Positions 27,201 to 42,200 of a stretch of DNA of 64,000 nt are shown here, in pieces. Where the stretch lies: the NCBI GenBank assembly GCA_018881555.1, contig JACAXG010000025.1:6889899-6953898 (forward strand), given 5' to 3'. The notes beneath the pieces were generated by a model, which was not told the DNA's origin, ran no database searches, and saw only the letters and a list, made by a program, of their open reading frames with translations. Numbering within the stretch: the stretch's first letter is position 1; each line of letters begins with the position of its first letter. A program made the translations under genes and the position numbers. The stretch is from Amblyornis subalaris (lineage: Eukaryota; Chordata; Aves; Passeriformes; Ptilonorhynchidae).

Positions 27201-30200
27201 AACTGGCACTCCAGTTTAAATGCTGGGATCACCTGTTTTGGATTAAGTAATCTAATAAACATTTACTTTTTAAAATCTTAAGCCAGACATTTGTATTTTC
27301 TGCTGCTTTTATTTTCTTCAATATTCTGGATTTCAGAAGACAACTTAAAACATGCACCTTTGGGAAGCACTTAGTTTCTGCCTCAGTCAAGGTCTCTGAA
27401 TCACTGCATTATGCATCTTTTTCAGCTTAAGAACAGGTTTTTCAAGTCTCCTTTGTGTCAGGGGTTTCAAATTTTCAAGTAAAATCAGAACTTTCATGCT
27501 GCCTGGTTATATACTAATCAAATATTTTGGTTTAAATTCTCAATTGCTTCAGAAGTATCAGTCTAGAATCACACATTATTAAGAGATCAAAACTGACTCC
27601 AAAGTCTGACAGCAGGCACATAGAGGAGACAAATAAATAGAAATAGAAGACAGATTAACAAATGGGCAACCTAGTAAATCAGAAGATAATTACATCAAGG
27701 CAAAAATCTAAGTTCCTAGTAGTAAGAGATTACTAGGTGCTCATTAGTGTCTTTTTATGGCAGGGGGCAAAAAATGATGCATGCGACACTGAGTTTGAGT
27801 CAAATATGGAACTCTTTGGTGCCAAAGCTCTTATCTGCAATGTACTGAAAACAAGTCTTAGCTTTCCTGCAAGGCAAATTGGCAAAGAATACAGAAGCTC
27901 TTCTTATTTATGGTAAAAACAAAATCAGAGCAAGGCAGTTAAGTTACATTTCCTGCATACTACGGATGCAATTAGGTATTTTTCACAATTACAATGAAAC
28001 CAGAGCAACTAGTGAAATGCACAGTGATTGCTCAGAGAACAGTTACTAAAGGTTTGGACTACAGGCAATGTATTGTCAGACTGACATTACTTCTACAATC
28101 CACCAACTTCTCTCTTTCTAAAAATAAGCTTCAAACAGGCCGGAATATGCTGGTAGTCTACAGCTACTTTATGTTAGATTGTTTCTAAGTAACACAGGAC
28201 TATTTTTTCAAATAAACCTATGCATGAAAGGCTGATCAAATTTTAAAAGGGCACAAAATCAATGGGTTTAAGAGTCTGGTAGGGAGGAAAAACTCTTGGC
28301 AACAAGATCACAGTAAGCTGTCAGCTTAATTCAGGGTGAGGCTACACAGGCCCAAAATGACTACCACACTCTCCTGACATCATGTAGATTGCAGGTCTCT
28401 GAATGAACCCCCATTTATTACTCCAATGAATTTTCCTTCTGGACAAAGGTTATATAAAGTCAGCATGTATAAGCGTGCCCGTTTCTAAAAGCTCACAGAC
28501 CCAAGGTAACAATGCAAGTACTAAACTGCAACAGGCAGTGGAAGAACATTTCCTTAAGGGACTCGTCTGCCTTGTTTTATTTAGAAGACCTTATGGGGAA
28601 TCCTTAGAAAAGTAGGCCACATGAAGCTGTGTGAACAAAGAGGATGGGTAAGTGCCATTCCACTTTGCATGCACATCTCTGCTAATACAGGATCAGCCAT
28701 CTTTCAGTTCAGAATACTAAAGAAAACCTAGCCACATCACTGCCTCTTACTAACTTGTTATACCACAACAGAAGACATGAGGTTTAATTAGAAGAGAGAC
28801 TTGCCCCTTGGACTAATGACCTTGATGATGTTCTCAAGATGCCGTGGGAAAAACAAGATGATAAAATCTAATCATTAGAGCAGGCACCAGATCAACTCCG
28901 AACCAAGGAGGAAGCAGATCAAAAGAAAACCAAAATGAAATATAGAGAAGTAAACCCCATATCAAATTAAAAAATAACTGCGCGGAGGTGTAGTTTCTGG
29001 GACAAGTTTAAAAATTATTCAGGATCAAAGCTAAGACGACTTGCTAGCTTGAGGGACTGGTGACAGCACAGTTCAAACACTGCAGCCAGCAGGGTTGAAA
29101 TCAATAGCTTAATTCCACTGGCATTTCTGCTAAGAGCTACTGCTCTGGGTAAATAGCCTATCACCAAAACTTCCCAGCACTTCCTCCCGTGCGTCTATCC
29201 CCAACAGGACTCCAAACCTTGGTTATAATCCTTACACACCTTTGTGGCAAAATCAAAGTCTCACCCAACTTTTTCGTACAAGTAATGAGATGCCACAGTT
29301 TTTCCAGACAGTTTAAGAGAAAGAGAAAAGACAGCATACATGGAGGAAGTACCTTTTAAGAGACTCAGTAATAGACCACATCAAAAAGCATCTCTGATCT
29401 AGAGACTCTAACTACCCATTTTAAAAACCTGCAGCACTTCCCATTTAAGGACTGTATCACATCATGTGAAGTGCTAGAATATTTGTATGATGGCAAGAAA
29501 ACAACTTTTCCAGGCCTGCTCTCAGTACATTTTCATTCAGACTATTAACATGAAACATCAAATATTTTCAGTCAGTGTGAAGTCCTTTTAAAACGGAAAC
29601 AATTGCACAAACCCAAGTAGGGAGGCTATAAACCGTACAACAACCACTTATAAACTTGGCTATAATGTAAGTACATACTATTCATAACAGGAAAATAAAA
29701 TTGTCACAGCCATTTGCGAATGTTATCTTCAAAGGAGCCAAGAGACAAACAGCTTGTTTCAAACACTTTCACCATAAACTAAGAGTGAAAAGTCTATGGC
29801 CTGAGAGTAAGTTGTCTAGCTAACATGATCTGTGGCCATAGGGAGTTTCCACATGACTACTGGATANTTCTGAGACCTCTTTTAACATGTGACGTGTCAT
29901 TGGTGTTTGAAGGGTTTTTGTAGTTTTCAACAAGCAAAAAAGGTCTGCCTCTCCTATCACAAGCAAAGTTTCAGAGTTGATACACCTACTTCATTGCCCT
30001 AAGAAACTTCCCTCTACATTATACACTACACCATTTATAGGACACAAGTTTCTGATACAAAATTTTTCAAGAGTTATAAACAAGATCTATAATTACACTG
30101 AATACAGCCTTCATAAAGAGTCAAAGTATAGCCAACGCCAGCACCGTCTGATCTCAGCTTTGAAACACACACACCCTGAGTCATTTTAGAGTAAGTGCAA

Positions 30201-33200
30201 TGTTTGCTTCAGCAACTAAATTGCTGTGGGAAAAAATATTGAAGGTTCAAACAGACTAATGTAAAAATGGTACCACCCTTTGAGTACGTTTACAATAGAA
30301 TCTTTGTGGGAAATCTCACTGTGCTGCAACAAGCAGCTACCACTGGAGGTCTTCATGACACGGAGGAAGGACAGGAGAAGACAGCATGCTTACCTGAGCC
30401 CTTTCTACATTACTGCCACAAATTATACTGATGACATAGAAGAAATCTTTCCAAAATAAAGATTTCCCACATTGAAATCCCACATTGTGGAAATTAAGCC
30501 TTCACAGCCATGGAAGACCTGTCTCCATAAGGCAGGTGCATATTACTGACTTCTGACTGTAGCCATCCCTCACGAATTATTGACACCGTAGAACTATGAA
30601 GGTTACCTCAGTGTCCGTTGGCTTTTCAGCAAATTCTGAAGACCTATGAGCCCTTCTTTCCTTTCAGACCAGTTGGAGCTGGCACAGTGGTTCAGGACCT
30701 CAGCCACATCTTCAGTCTGCCGCAGGTAGTGCGGAATGCCCCCGTTCCTGGAGCCATAGGAGCGCTCCGAGCAAGCGCTGGATGCATCGCTGTTGGCATC
30801 GTCATCAGAGTACATCCCATAGGGTTCATATCTTCTTCTCACTGGCTTTTTCTGGAAAAGGGAAAACTCAGACTTATCAAGTTATATGTGGTTACATCAA
30901 TGGCAAAAGAAAAACATTCTATTTGCAATCACTAAAAAGATGATTAGTGCTACTGTTATAGTGACGTAAGTGTTTTAACGATGTCACCATGCACTGCCTG
31001 CTTACCTCTCACATAGAGCAAGACAGATCCCACTGATTTCAATGAGACTGAGTGTCTAAGAGGAAGAGGGCCTGCCTTCCCCAGCATGAAAGCAACATTT
31101 TTATGCCTAGTGGAATTTAGTTACTGGTAATGAATTTAAACATAATAAATGTTCTATTGGAAATAATGGTCAGTTCCTTTGTTACAGATGCTATGATGAT
31201 ACAACCTCTACTTTAAAAAAAAATAAAGGTAAGGAAGAAATAGCTGAAAGAATCTGTGCTGGCATGCCTAGTCACTTTGATATTGATACTGAAGTGACTC
31301 TAGAAATGCACTGGATATAGGAAATGGCAATTTTTCTGTTAGTTTGGGCTAGGATTCTTTCCAGAGGCTGCTAAGGGAGTTGAGTACTCAAATCCCACTC
31401 ATTTCCATAGCATGGCATTAGAGGACCTAATTCCCTTAGGTACATCTTTGACAGCCTTGATCCTTACAGAAAGAATAGTAGAATAATTATGGCAGCAAAA
31501 CAAACTCTTAAATAAACCTTAATAGAACAGGGTTGATAAGACAATGTATCAGAAAAAGATCATCTATATTCTAAAGTGCTTGCTACAGAATTCCTTCCAG
31601 TGTCCAGTCCTGCGGGTCTTGGACTTGTGAAGCCAGCAGATTTTTGCTTCCATTAGGACTGGAGGATTGAAGCACAGAAATTAACTCACGTGCAGTACCA
31701 TGGGCGTTAGCAACAGGGTGGGGAGAGTTGGAAAGTAGAAATAAAAAGTCAAGAAAGCACTAGTACCTTGCTCCTGGAGTCTCCTAACAGCTGTAGGCAG
31801 GAAAATATTGAAGGGTGGGAAAAAGCATAGAGAATTATGTCAGAAGCTTATGTAGGGTTTGTTTTTGCAACAAAAACGTATAGCAAATGTGTCTTAGCAA
31901 ATTAAAAAAAATACAGTTTTTGCAAAATAAAAGTGGGTATAATAACGCCTGACTTTATCTCCTAACTGTTGCACTACTTGTATTGCCTAAATTTCCCTTA
32001 GGGAGCTTGGAAGTGACATTATCTGTTGAGAAGTTTTTTAGGAACAGATCTATATACACCACCTCTTTCCTTACTTTTCAGCAACCCTGCACTGAAAGAT
32101 ACCAGAGATTTTAGTTGTGATTTCTTTACCCCCATATTATTAGTAGCATTTCATTTTAGGGTCTTGCAAAGAAATTCTGATGTGAGGAAGCTGCTATCTA
32201 CAGTACAGCACATTTAAGCAACTTCACTTGCTCTTTCAACCCCTAGTTCTTATACCACACTTTTTTGAAGATTAGCTTCTTTTAAGACCCCCTGGTTGGC
32301 ACCCCTGGCTTAAAGGCCTTACTTAACAGCAAAGTTTCCATCACCCTTTGAGCTCTTCTGACAGATCCAAGCACTGATTCCCAATACAGACACTGTGGGT
32401 TTAGGCCAAGTCCAGCTCAAATAGAAGCAGTGGATCCAACTGGAATTGCACAGATGGAGTGGAGGTAACAAAATGTCCCACCACATTTTGTTTCAATTGA
32501 GAATTTGGCTGAAGCCATCTTTCGAGAAGTTCTTTTCATTTCTTACTACNTGGAAAAGATAACTCCTCTGAAAACAAGGCTACTGGGTAAAAGCTGGCAT
32601 CACAACACTCTCTCAAAAGGAGCCTACACAGGGTTTCTAAACTGCCTCTTGTCAGAAGGCAACCAAGAAAAAAAGAAAACTGGGGTGGTGGGAAAAAAGG
32701 GAACAACAAGATTGTGTTGCATCTCCCAAAGTCATATAAATTCAGATTGATCAACCAATTCAGCAGCACCAGCTAGTTTTCAGCTAGACTTAAGTATTTC
32801 CATTTTAAGTGTTCAACCCTTCAAAATTTCAGCATTTCAGTATAATGTTATTTAACTTAAAAGATGGAAAATTTAAAATAGAACTCTGTAAGTCTAGCTG
32901 AAGATTAAGTCACACCCAAAGAAATCTCAGAGCTCAGCAGTCAATTGAAACACTGTGACACTCTCCTCCCTCAAGAAACCTGTATTCAGCAGCTGCTCAC
33001 ATAGCGGGATAAAGTCTCATTTTGTTTATGTAGGCAAACCATTGTCTGTAATTACGCCCTGAACTGCTCTGGTAGCAAAATTGAGGTGCTGAGAGCAGAA
33101 ACTGGCTCACAAGTTGTTATATTTGGTAATGAAAATGCTCAGTAGTGATTCAGCCCACTAAATGCAACAGTGCCATCCATTATATACTGTTCTACCTTTC

Positions 33201-36200
33201 TATTACTCACAAATACTTTCCTTGTTTTGAAAGGTAAATTTTGNAAAAAATGACATTTTTCTAGAAATATTCTAATAGGTGCCATGAGCTGGGTGACGAT
33301 CAGACATAAAAAGGAAGATGTTAGCCATCCTTGGGGAAAGTGAGCTAGGAAATGGAGAAAGGCCATCTACCACAAACACTGGTGACATGGTTCGTCCTCC
33401 TTAAACAGCATCTGAAATAGATTCTGAGAGATCTGTCTCAAGATCCATCAGGAAATCCTTCCCTCATTCAGTTCTAGAGCTGACGAAGACCCACTGGTAC
33501 CCAGCTAAGAGCGTACAATAATTTCTCCTGCCTCTCTCTCTCCACAACCTCTCTCCCTCAAATACTCAAGGTACATCCAAAGGCTTAACTAACATGTGTC
33601 TTCTGAAGAGCAGAAGACACTTTCTGGGTTCTAGCCAAGAGCAGAGACCATAGTACTGTAAGATTACACAGGGCAATAACATGTTTTAAAATGACATAAA
33701 ATTTACTAGGGAAAGCAGTGAATGTTTGAAAGTATTAGCAGCAAACTAGACAAATACACTTCAACTTACAACTTAACTGCATGAGATGGCACAGATTCCA
33801 TGCAAGTCAAGTTATGAGCTATCTGAGTATCTATCCAGGTGCAAATAACACAAGGCAGGAACTTGTGAAATTCTCGTTTCTTAACAAAACCTGATCAGGA
33901 ATCGACACTAACAGAGAACACTGTTTATCTGACAAAGTCTTCATGCAGGATGGAAATCTCCGACCCCACGAGTGCCAAGCACCCTCACAGTGCTGTGCAC
34001 ATNCTCTGACAGCCAAGGGAAAGACAAACAGCTGATTCAACTCATCCTGCACCTCTAGTACCAAGCCACAGCAGTGTGCCTGATAACAACCACGGAGAAC
34101 TGACATGGACTAAGGAAAACACACTGTTGCCAATATACCCAAAGACAAAGCAGCAAAAGGTAACTCTACAGCATCAGATACTGCCACAACCAAAACAAAG
34201 CTATTTAGAAAGAGGAGAACATACGTACAGGTAACTTTAAGCCACTTTCCGGTGTTGGAAGCATTTTGTATTTTTCNTCTTACCAGTGCATCGGCCACGG
34301 CAGCCTCCAGATCTGTGCTGGTGCTCAGGACTCGCATGGCATTCACAGAAGCAGGCATCCTGCCTGGCTGTCCGAGTCCAAACCGGTCTGCACAAAAGAC
34401 AACAGTGAAAGGGACTGTTAAATGAATTCGCCTTCATTTGGAATCCTAATCAGGTGCCCAAGTAGTTCTCCCCACGGACTCTGGGAACTCACAGTGCTTT
34501 TCCATTAAACACCCTTTCACCCAGAGCTCCAGAGAGTTTGCCACTAGGGTAAGAAATAAACTATTGTTTGTTGGGCTTTGAAGACAATTTTGGATCCTTG
34601 GGGCAACTTTGTATTTATTTATTTTAAACTGGGAAGTAGGGTATCTATTTCACGTCTCTTTTTACAGTTGTTTCAAAGCTTTATTCTAATGTCAGAGGCA
34701 GACGTGCCCATCCCAATCTGGCAGTCTCAGAAAACAAGAGAAAGCTTCTCATTAACTTCAGAGCGACAGAACCATGCCCAGTATCAGAACATGTAAACAC
34801 CCGAGCACTCAACTACCCTGCAGCCTTTTCTCTCAGGCAAGGATATGAGACTAGCAGCACCAAATTAGTCTATTTTATGTCTCAAGGCTTGACTAACCAG
34901 TAGAATATCCCCCTACACCTTCACGGTATAAAAATAAAGTTTATAATTCACTTGTGAAGTGACCCCAATTTTTGGTTTAGTACTGCTCTTGAGAAGCAGT
35001 TTAAATGCCAGAGCTCTATATCAAAACTGGTTTTGAGCAGACAATATCATCTTTTTCCTTTCAATTTGATGGCAAAGCTCTCAATGGCATCCAAAGCATT
35101 GGAATTGAGTCTAAAATGCTATTTACATTCCTAACATTAATTAGTTTTATCATTTGCCCAGTCTGTCAAAAAAACCACTGAAATTAATTTCTTTAGCAAA
35201 GTTCAAATTCAGAAAGGCCCCATTAGTAGGGATACGACAGAATCAGTGACCTGAGTATCACAGCCCAGGCTCTGGNAGCCTAGTCCTTCTAGGGGGCAGA
35301 TCAGATAGCAGATACTGGGATCCTGGTTCTGGTCCATAAGCAGGGAGATTGGTTATGACATTCCAAGCTTTCGTTTCCATGTGGGTTTGTGTTTGCTCAT
35401 GAGGGACTTAGATATCCCTCCTGGAACACACATTACACCTCTGTCCCCTGTACCCACACATGCCAGTAGGAGTTTTGCCAGCAAATTCAGTGCTGCACAG
35501 ATCAAGCTGCATGAACCCATTTAACAGACCTTCAGCTGATCCACATCAAGAAGCAGGAGAGAGGGGCCAAGTCACACACGTCTTTTAATAGTTCCTCTCT
35601 ATTTAATTTAACAATGGAAAAATACTGCTTATCAAATTGCCAAGCTATATTGTGGATTTACACAAAACTGAGGCCAAACATGGTATTCAGCAGCTTAATG
35701 TCTTTTAGGGGGAAATACTGAGAATCACAAAATTTCATTACTTTCTTCTTTATGAACCTACTGCACTGAAATATCTTTTAGAATTAGCTCATCACTGACA
35801 TGCATAATTTAAGTTGGCCAGTCTACTNTCCTAATTACCAAGCTGTATTTGAGATTAAACTACTGAGGGAAAACAGGGAAGATTTTTAAAATCCAAAGTA
35901 TTTTGAGAAGGGAAAAAACCCCTGCAGACTAATATTTATTTCAAACAGAAGAGCTATGTATCAAAATTTACTGTTTCTTAAGAGTTACGTACCCAGACAA
36001 GACATTTCTGATTTACAACAAAAGCACATTTTCTACAAAACACATTACAAGGGGAAAAAAAATAAACATACTTCTTAGAACTACTGCCAAAAAGTAATCA
36101 AATCATGACATTTCACAAAGAAATAAAAGTTGTATGTGTTATTACTATCCCCTTTTTTAATGCACTTGGGTTGAAGAATCACTTCACATATGAAGGTGAA

Positions 36201-39200
36201 ATAGTGTTTTATTCCTAAAATGGAAAGATCTGTGCACTCTTAAGCACAGGGATGATTAAGCACAGGAATGCATTAGGTGTGATTGAAATTAAAGTCACCA
36301 CTACAGAGATATACACTACAAAGATGTAAACAAGACAAGGATTTTCCTAAATGTAAATGACATCTGGTACAGTACGAAGGCTGTAAATGTTGAGGCAAGT
36401 TCCAGACTCAGTTTTATATTTAAACAAAACTCAATTACATTATTCAAGTGTTACTGAGATCAGAATTTGGCTTTAACTTTTTAAACTACATAGCATCAAA
36501 AATACCATTGTCATNTGTTTTCATATAAATTTAGTATTACATTAGAAAAGGGAAGATAGTTGTTTTGGGTTTTTTTAATAAATGAAGAACAAAATGACAA
36601 AGTAATTCAATTATAGATCAGTTTAAATACCCAGCATAAAGAAACAAAATTGAGCTTTTTTAACACATTAAGTACAGTGTGGCATGCTGGCTTCTATCTC
36701 CATGGCTATCAGCAATTTTCTGAACTACTTTTTTCAGTGATTTTTAAATCTGTAACACCCCAGTTACTCTGGGCTTCTCCCCAAGACACTGTTGCCAAAC
36801 CTGAGTGCAGAAATAAGACCACAGAAGAGACCTCAGTATATCCCTAATGTGGGGCTGGGAACACATCTGGCTCCAGGAATAATCAGTACAGACAAGCCCA
36901 ATGTTACTGGGCAAGAAATAAGTAGATTAGGCTTTGGCCACATTCCCTTGTCTCCCTGGCTAGATTCACTATACTTGTTACAAACTTGGTGAAAATTTGC
37001 AACCACCATCATTGACCCTATTTTGCCATTTCCCAGAAGATTTTGGCCTTCTGTAGTACACAGGTAANGAGACAAAATTTGATTATGCTTTGTACCAAAC
37101 CACAGGAGCCAAGCATGAAGTGACTATCACAGGAAGTTGCATATAAACAAAGCTTAAGTCCGTATTACAATTGAGCTAATTTAAATATTTTCAATTATTT
37201 TTGTTAAATACAAATTCAAATTGTTACTTGAAAAATGCCAGTCAAATCAGCTTGCATAATCTCTGCTGAGTAACCTGATAAGGGAAATGTTTTGAGAGTT
37301 TTAGTTAAGTGACAGCCATTTAACTAGACTCAGGAGAGAGAGAATATTTTTCACTCCCTATCTGAAGGGTGCTAATTAAGTAACTTTCAGTATGACAAAC
37401 TCCTTATACAATTTTAGCCTCCAAGAAAACACTGAAGCCCTCATCTTCTACATCATCTTTGTTCCCACAATTAAATCTCTATTGTTCCAAAGCTAGCAGC
37501 CCTCATTCAATTCTTTTTAAGATTCCCAGCGAAATATCCTGATTTCAAAAGGAGTTACAGGTTCTCCATAACTGCAAATCCAGTACAGGGGTGAGAAAAA
37601 GCAACTGGAATCTGCAGATTTTTCTTGTTATATGTAACCATCAGTCACCTTATGCAAAGCCCAGCAAAATTGAGGGATTGGGTTTTTTCCTTCAACAACT
37701 TCCATGTACTTTGGACAAGGCCTTCAGAATNACATAAAGGATGGATTAGCATGTGTTATGCTCTGAAGTTCATTCTGAAAGCTCATCAGGTGCTTAATTT
37801 TTGCTGCTGTTGTGTATTTTGGAGAGGATCCCACAAAGAACTTTCATTAACAGAGACAGGAGTCCAGAATATTTAGTAATAAATGGGATGAAACCCATTG
37901 GGATCCAGTCCTAGGCATTCGAAACTGCTACGCTGCTGAAGAGGAAACAGAATCTGAAAGTACTCTGCATCAGTCAGGATTTAGCCCATGCTGCACAACT
38001 GATTCAATTTACAGGAGAATTGAGAAAGCCCTGGATCACCCTTTGCTTAAACACTGTTCACAACGTTCCTAAAATACATAAAATTAAAAACATCCAATAA
38101 ATGAAACTCAAAACAAAAAGCCACGTTGAACAAAACCAGAACAGAAAGCCCCGCAGTGGTGAGAAGCACATGCCAAGTGCTGGCTGATGCACACAATGGC
38201 AAATGTTAAGATGGTGTAAAACAAGACTACGTAAAGAAGCGGATTCATGCAGTTAGCGCTTGTTCACCTGACTGCCCAACAGAATCAGCAGTGGAGAGAG
38301 CACTAGTGGACCTGGAATGACGTCGAGAAGCTGCAAGTAGAAGGAATGGCAACACCCACAGGATTAACACACATTGAACCCGAGACAGAAAATGCCACAA
38401 TCCAAAGGGGATGCGTGTGACCGCTACCGGCAGAGGTGTTTCATAGTGACAGGGAATGGCGCTGTATGTGGATGCATAACAGGTACAGTGCAAGCCCCAC
38501 AGCGACGCCTCCGCCTGTAGATTCCCCCCTCCCCCTCGTGACCATAAACACGATGCATGACAAAACTCATTTGGAACAGTCCCAAACCGGGTGCAGCTCA
38601 GCAAAAACACCCCGATGCACATCAGTCACGTTCCAGACCCGCAGGTCTGGCAGACGGCCGTCACGAGAACGTGGAGCACGTAACTACAGAGAAGGGTTTA
38701 GATGTGTCTGATCTAAACCCCAAAGTGAAGCCATGAGGAATGGTTACGAATTGTGCTTGCAGGTATTTTTCCATAACATTTTAGCCTATGCATAAAAAAA
38801 CCAACATTAACAAAGAGAATGCGTAACCACATAAGGAGAAAGAGTCATACAGGGAGGCCACCAACCACTGTAGAGGTCCTCGGGTTGGTTTCTTTTCCAA
38901 GTAAACACATGTACACACATATTGCAGGTGTTGCTACTACCAAAGCTCTCTTGCTTTTAACAAGTTTTGCATACATGTTTCTTGAGCCTCAGTATGCACA
39001 TGCACAGGTAACGAGGATATGCACATCACGCACCTATTTATAATTCCACATGTATACAAATTGTTAAAAGCAACGGAGCACACACAGTAGCAGAGGAGCC
39101 TCAGCCAAATATAGCTCCCACTTCAATTCCCAGTTGTTAGCAGCACATCAATCACAAAATGCCTTTGGAGAGGTTTTCATTTCTTGGATTCAGCATACAA

Positions 39201-42200
39201 GTGAGTTCTTTGTGAAAGCAAATGAAAAATGGGCCCAGTCATTTCCAAATTACAGAAATTTAGTTTTTCTAAAGAAGTTTTCCCTGTGTCTAGCAATGAC
39301 ATGCTCACCAGCTCAAAGCAACTGACCCAAGAAACCGATTGTTCATTTAAGCAATTCATCACCACAGACTCACTGAAGGCCTTGTTGCTTTAACATCATA
39401 ACTAGTACTGTCAAGAAACTGAAAAAATAAAGCAGAATCACCTTACAATACATATAGGCTTTGTCAATTATGCACATAAGTGTGCAGCAGAAAAATTCTA
39501 AGTCTTCTGTTTCAGGCAAAGCATTCATAAACACAGATACTAATATTACAAAATAGTAATCAGCAAAGTGAGAAAAACAGAATTTTGTTTTTTTCACCTT
39601 AGACAGCTTCACTAAAATCTATACAAAATATGCAATGTGGTCTTTGACTATAGAGAACACATGCATTTATTCAAGAGAACAATCCCACTGACAGCATAAG
39701 TAAACTCATAAAAGATTTGCAAGATCAGTGCAGGGTTATGGACTGAACCTCACAATGAAGGTTCGTAGGTCACAATTGCTTTCTCCCAAGCCATCCACTG
39801 TGCCCCCGTGGACACCACTGCAAGATCAAGGCCCACGGAGAAACAACAATAACAAGAAAACAAAAAACCTCACATCTCTGCAAGAAGGCTGAGTNTAGAC
39901 TCACTCTTGACTGTTTTTAGTAACTTAAGAATGAAGACTCTTGATGCACGGACATGCATACTTGCAGAGCAGCCTCAAAACAAGCTGCAAAACATTTACA
40001 AGGTCAGGATGTCAGTGTTGACACTGACCATAATACCATTAAACGCAAGTCATTTAGATATAGCTACTTTGAGTATAATTCACAAATATACAAGTTAATT
40101 TTATGAGCAAAACCAGACCATGCACAGCAGTATTATATTATCTTCACATTACAGGAAGATTAACTGGGTTCTAAAAATACTGTAGGAGAATCACATTGTT
40201 TTGCTTAAACTGACATATCAAAATTTCTTTGAGATCAATTACACACTACATAATTAACAAGTTCGTGAACATGTTTGAGCTTAAAGCATTTCAATGAAAA
40301 CAAGAAAAGGCAATAGGATAACAACTACATTGGGTTACTGTTGTTACATTGATATTTCCTCTCCATGTAACCTTTATGACCTAATAACAATGTATTTCTA
40401 GAAATGTTTCACTCTTCAGGTAATTAAATATCATGAGCTAAAATGAGATGCCCCTCTCCCCACAATAAAGGTTATTAACGCAGTGTAACACACAGCTATA
40501 ACTGAAATTCTACAGTCAGTGTAGGAGTCAGACTCAGCACTGGTGGAGGTGTACAAAGCCCACACCAACTGTGCTTCTGGTACACTGCATTTGCTTTCCG
40601 GAACAAGGGCTTCTGAAGACATCACTTCAACTACTGTATTTTCAATAAAATAAACAAAACAGAGCACAGTGACATAGAACACTGACGAGTCAACACTGAA
40701 ATCCAGCCTGCTTATACATTTTAGCTGGAGGAAAAAAGCTCTACCCAAAACTGAAGCTAGGCAGGTTAACCATAAAAACGAGCTACAGTTGCATATCTAC
40801 TGTCTTTTTATAGCTCTGGTATGAAATCAGCTTCATTTAATCAATAAAAAGTTCATCTATTTATCTTAAAGAGCTATGAACCAAGTTAGGAATGTGAAGT
40901 TGAACTCCCATTTTTCACCAAAAATTGAGATATTAGAGATAATGTAAATAGATTATTTTATATCTCAANATAAAGACTTCAGTCTTTGAACCCAAAAGCC
41001 TCTCCAATATTAACTTATGCTATGTTCCATTTACACACTGCATCACATAACTGTATGTTGTCACTATGTGCAAAATAGATCCTGTAACACCATTCCTCAT
41101 TAAATCACTAAATAAATGATGAGGGCCTGGAGATCGACTGTATTTCATGTCTGAGATGACAAGTCTTTGATACAAAAAGTAATGTATTTGGTTGAATATG
41201 ATATGGTATTTGATCAGAAACATTAACTATCTTGCTGTATTAAGCATTGTGCAGAAAAACTTCTGCATGTGGTAAGTGTAATGAGATTTTCTATTTGTAC
41301 TGTACACTTAAGTTGCATTTTAATGATGCTCCTTTAAAATCTCAGTCTTTCCATGATTTTAGGCTGCCTGACAAAGTTTCCTACAAAACAGCATGTGCAA
41401 CTTAATTGATGATTGACTGTCCTGTAAAACCTCTACAAAATGAGAGCTGCTATCTCCACTGGAGGATTTAGTATAGAAATTATATACTGTAACTGTGACT
41501 AGCTGTAAGAAAATCGGATCATGAATAATTGAGAGTCACTCAACAACAGGCTACAATGCCACCAACTACTTCACTGTGACCTAGAAAATCCAGGCTTGCC
41601 CTCCCACAGATTTCCACCAGTTTCATAAAGCGAAGCACTGCAGCCCCATACAAGCTGATTTAATGAAACTAAAAATTGCAAAAGTTCAAACTAAACTATT
41701 TCCCTGCTAACAGTGAAATGCTGAGAACCAGAATTGAAGCATGCAGAAGAAAACAGAGGGGGAAAAAACAGGGTTGGAAACGGGGAGTGTCAGGAATCCA
41801 GAGGACAGGAAAGAGCTCATTCCACCTAGCAGTGTCTTGAAAGGGCAATCACAACAAGGGAAAAAGGAAAAAAAATATTGACCCTTTAAAGCTCCAATGC
41901 CTACATGTACTCACCAAGTGGAGGGAAGCCCCGAGCAGGGCTTGTATCTCGACTGCTCTCACGGCTGGTATCACGACTGCACCCCTGACTCATGCTGGGT
42001 CGGGGGATACGACTGCTCCGTGCTAGCATGCAGCATGGAGAGTTTCAGAGAAGGTGAACAAGTTTAATGAGGATAGAAAGCTCAAAGTCAAGTCACATTT
42101 CTGTTAGTTATGGTAATTATTACATTAGTAATTACAATTTGCAGCAGCCTGCTCAGGCTTTTTACAAACCAACTACCTTACATGCTGAGCTGTGTTTGTG

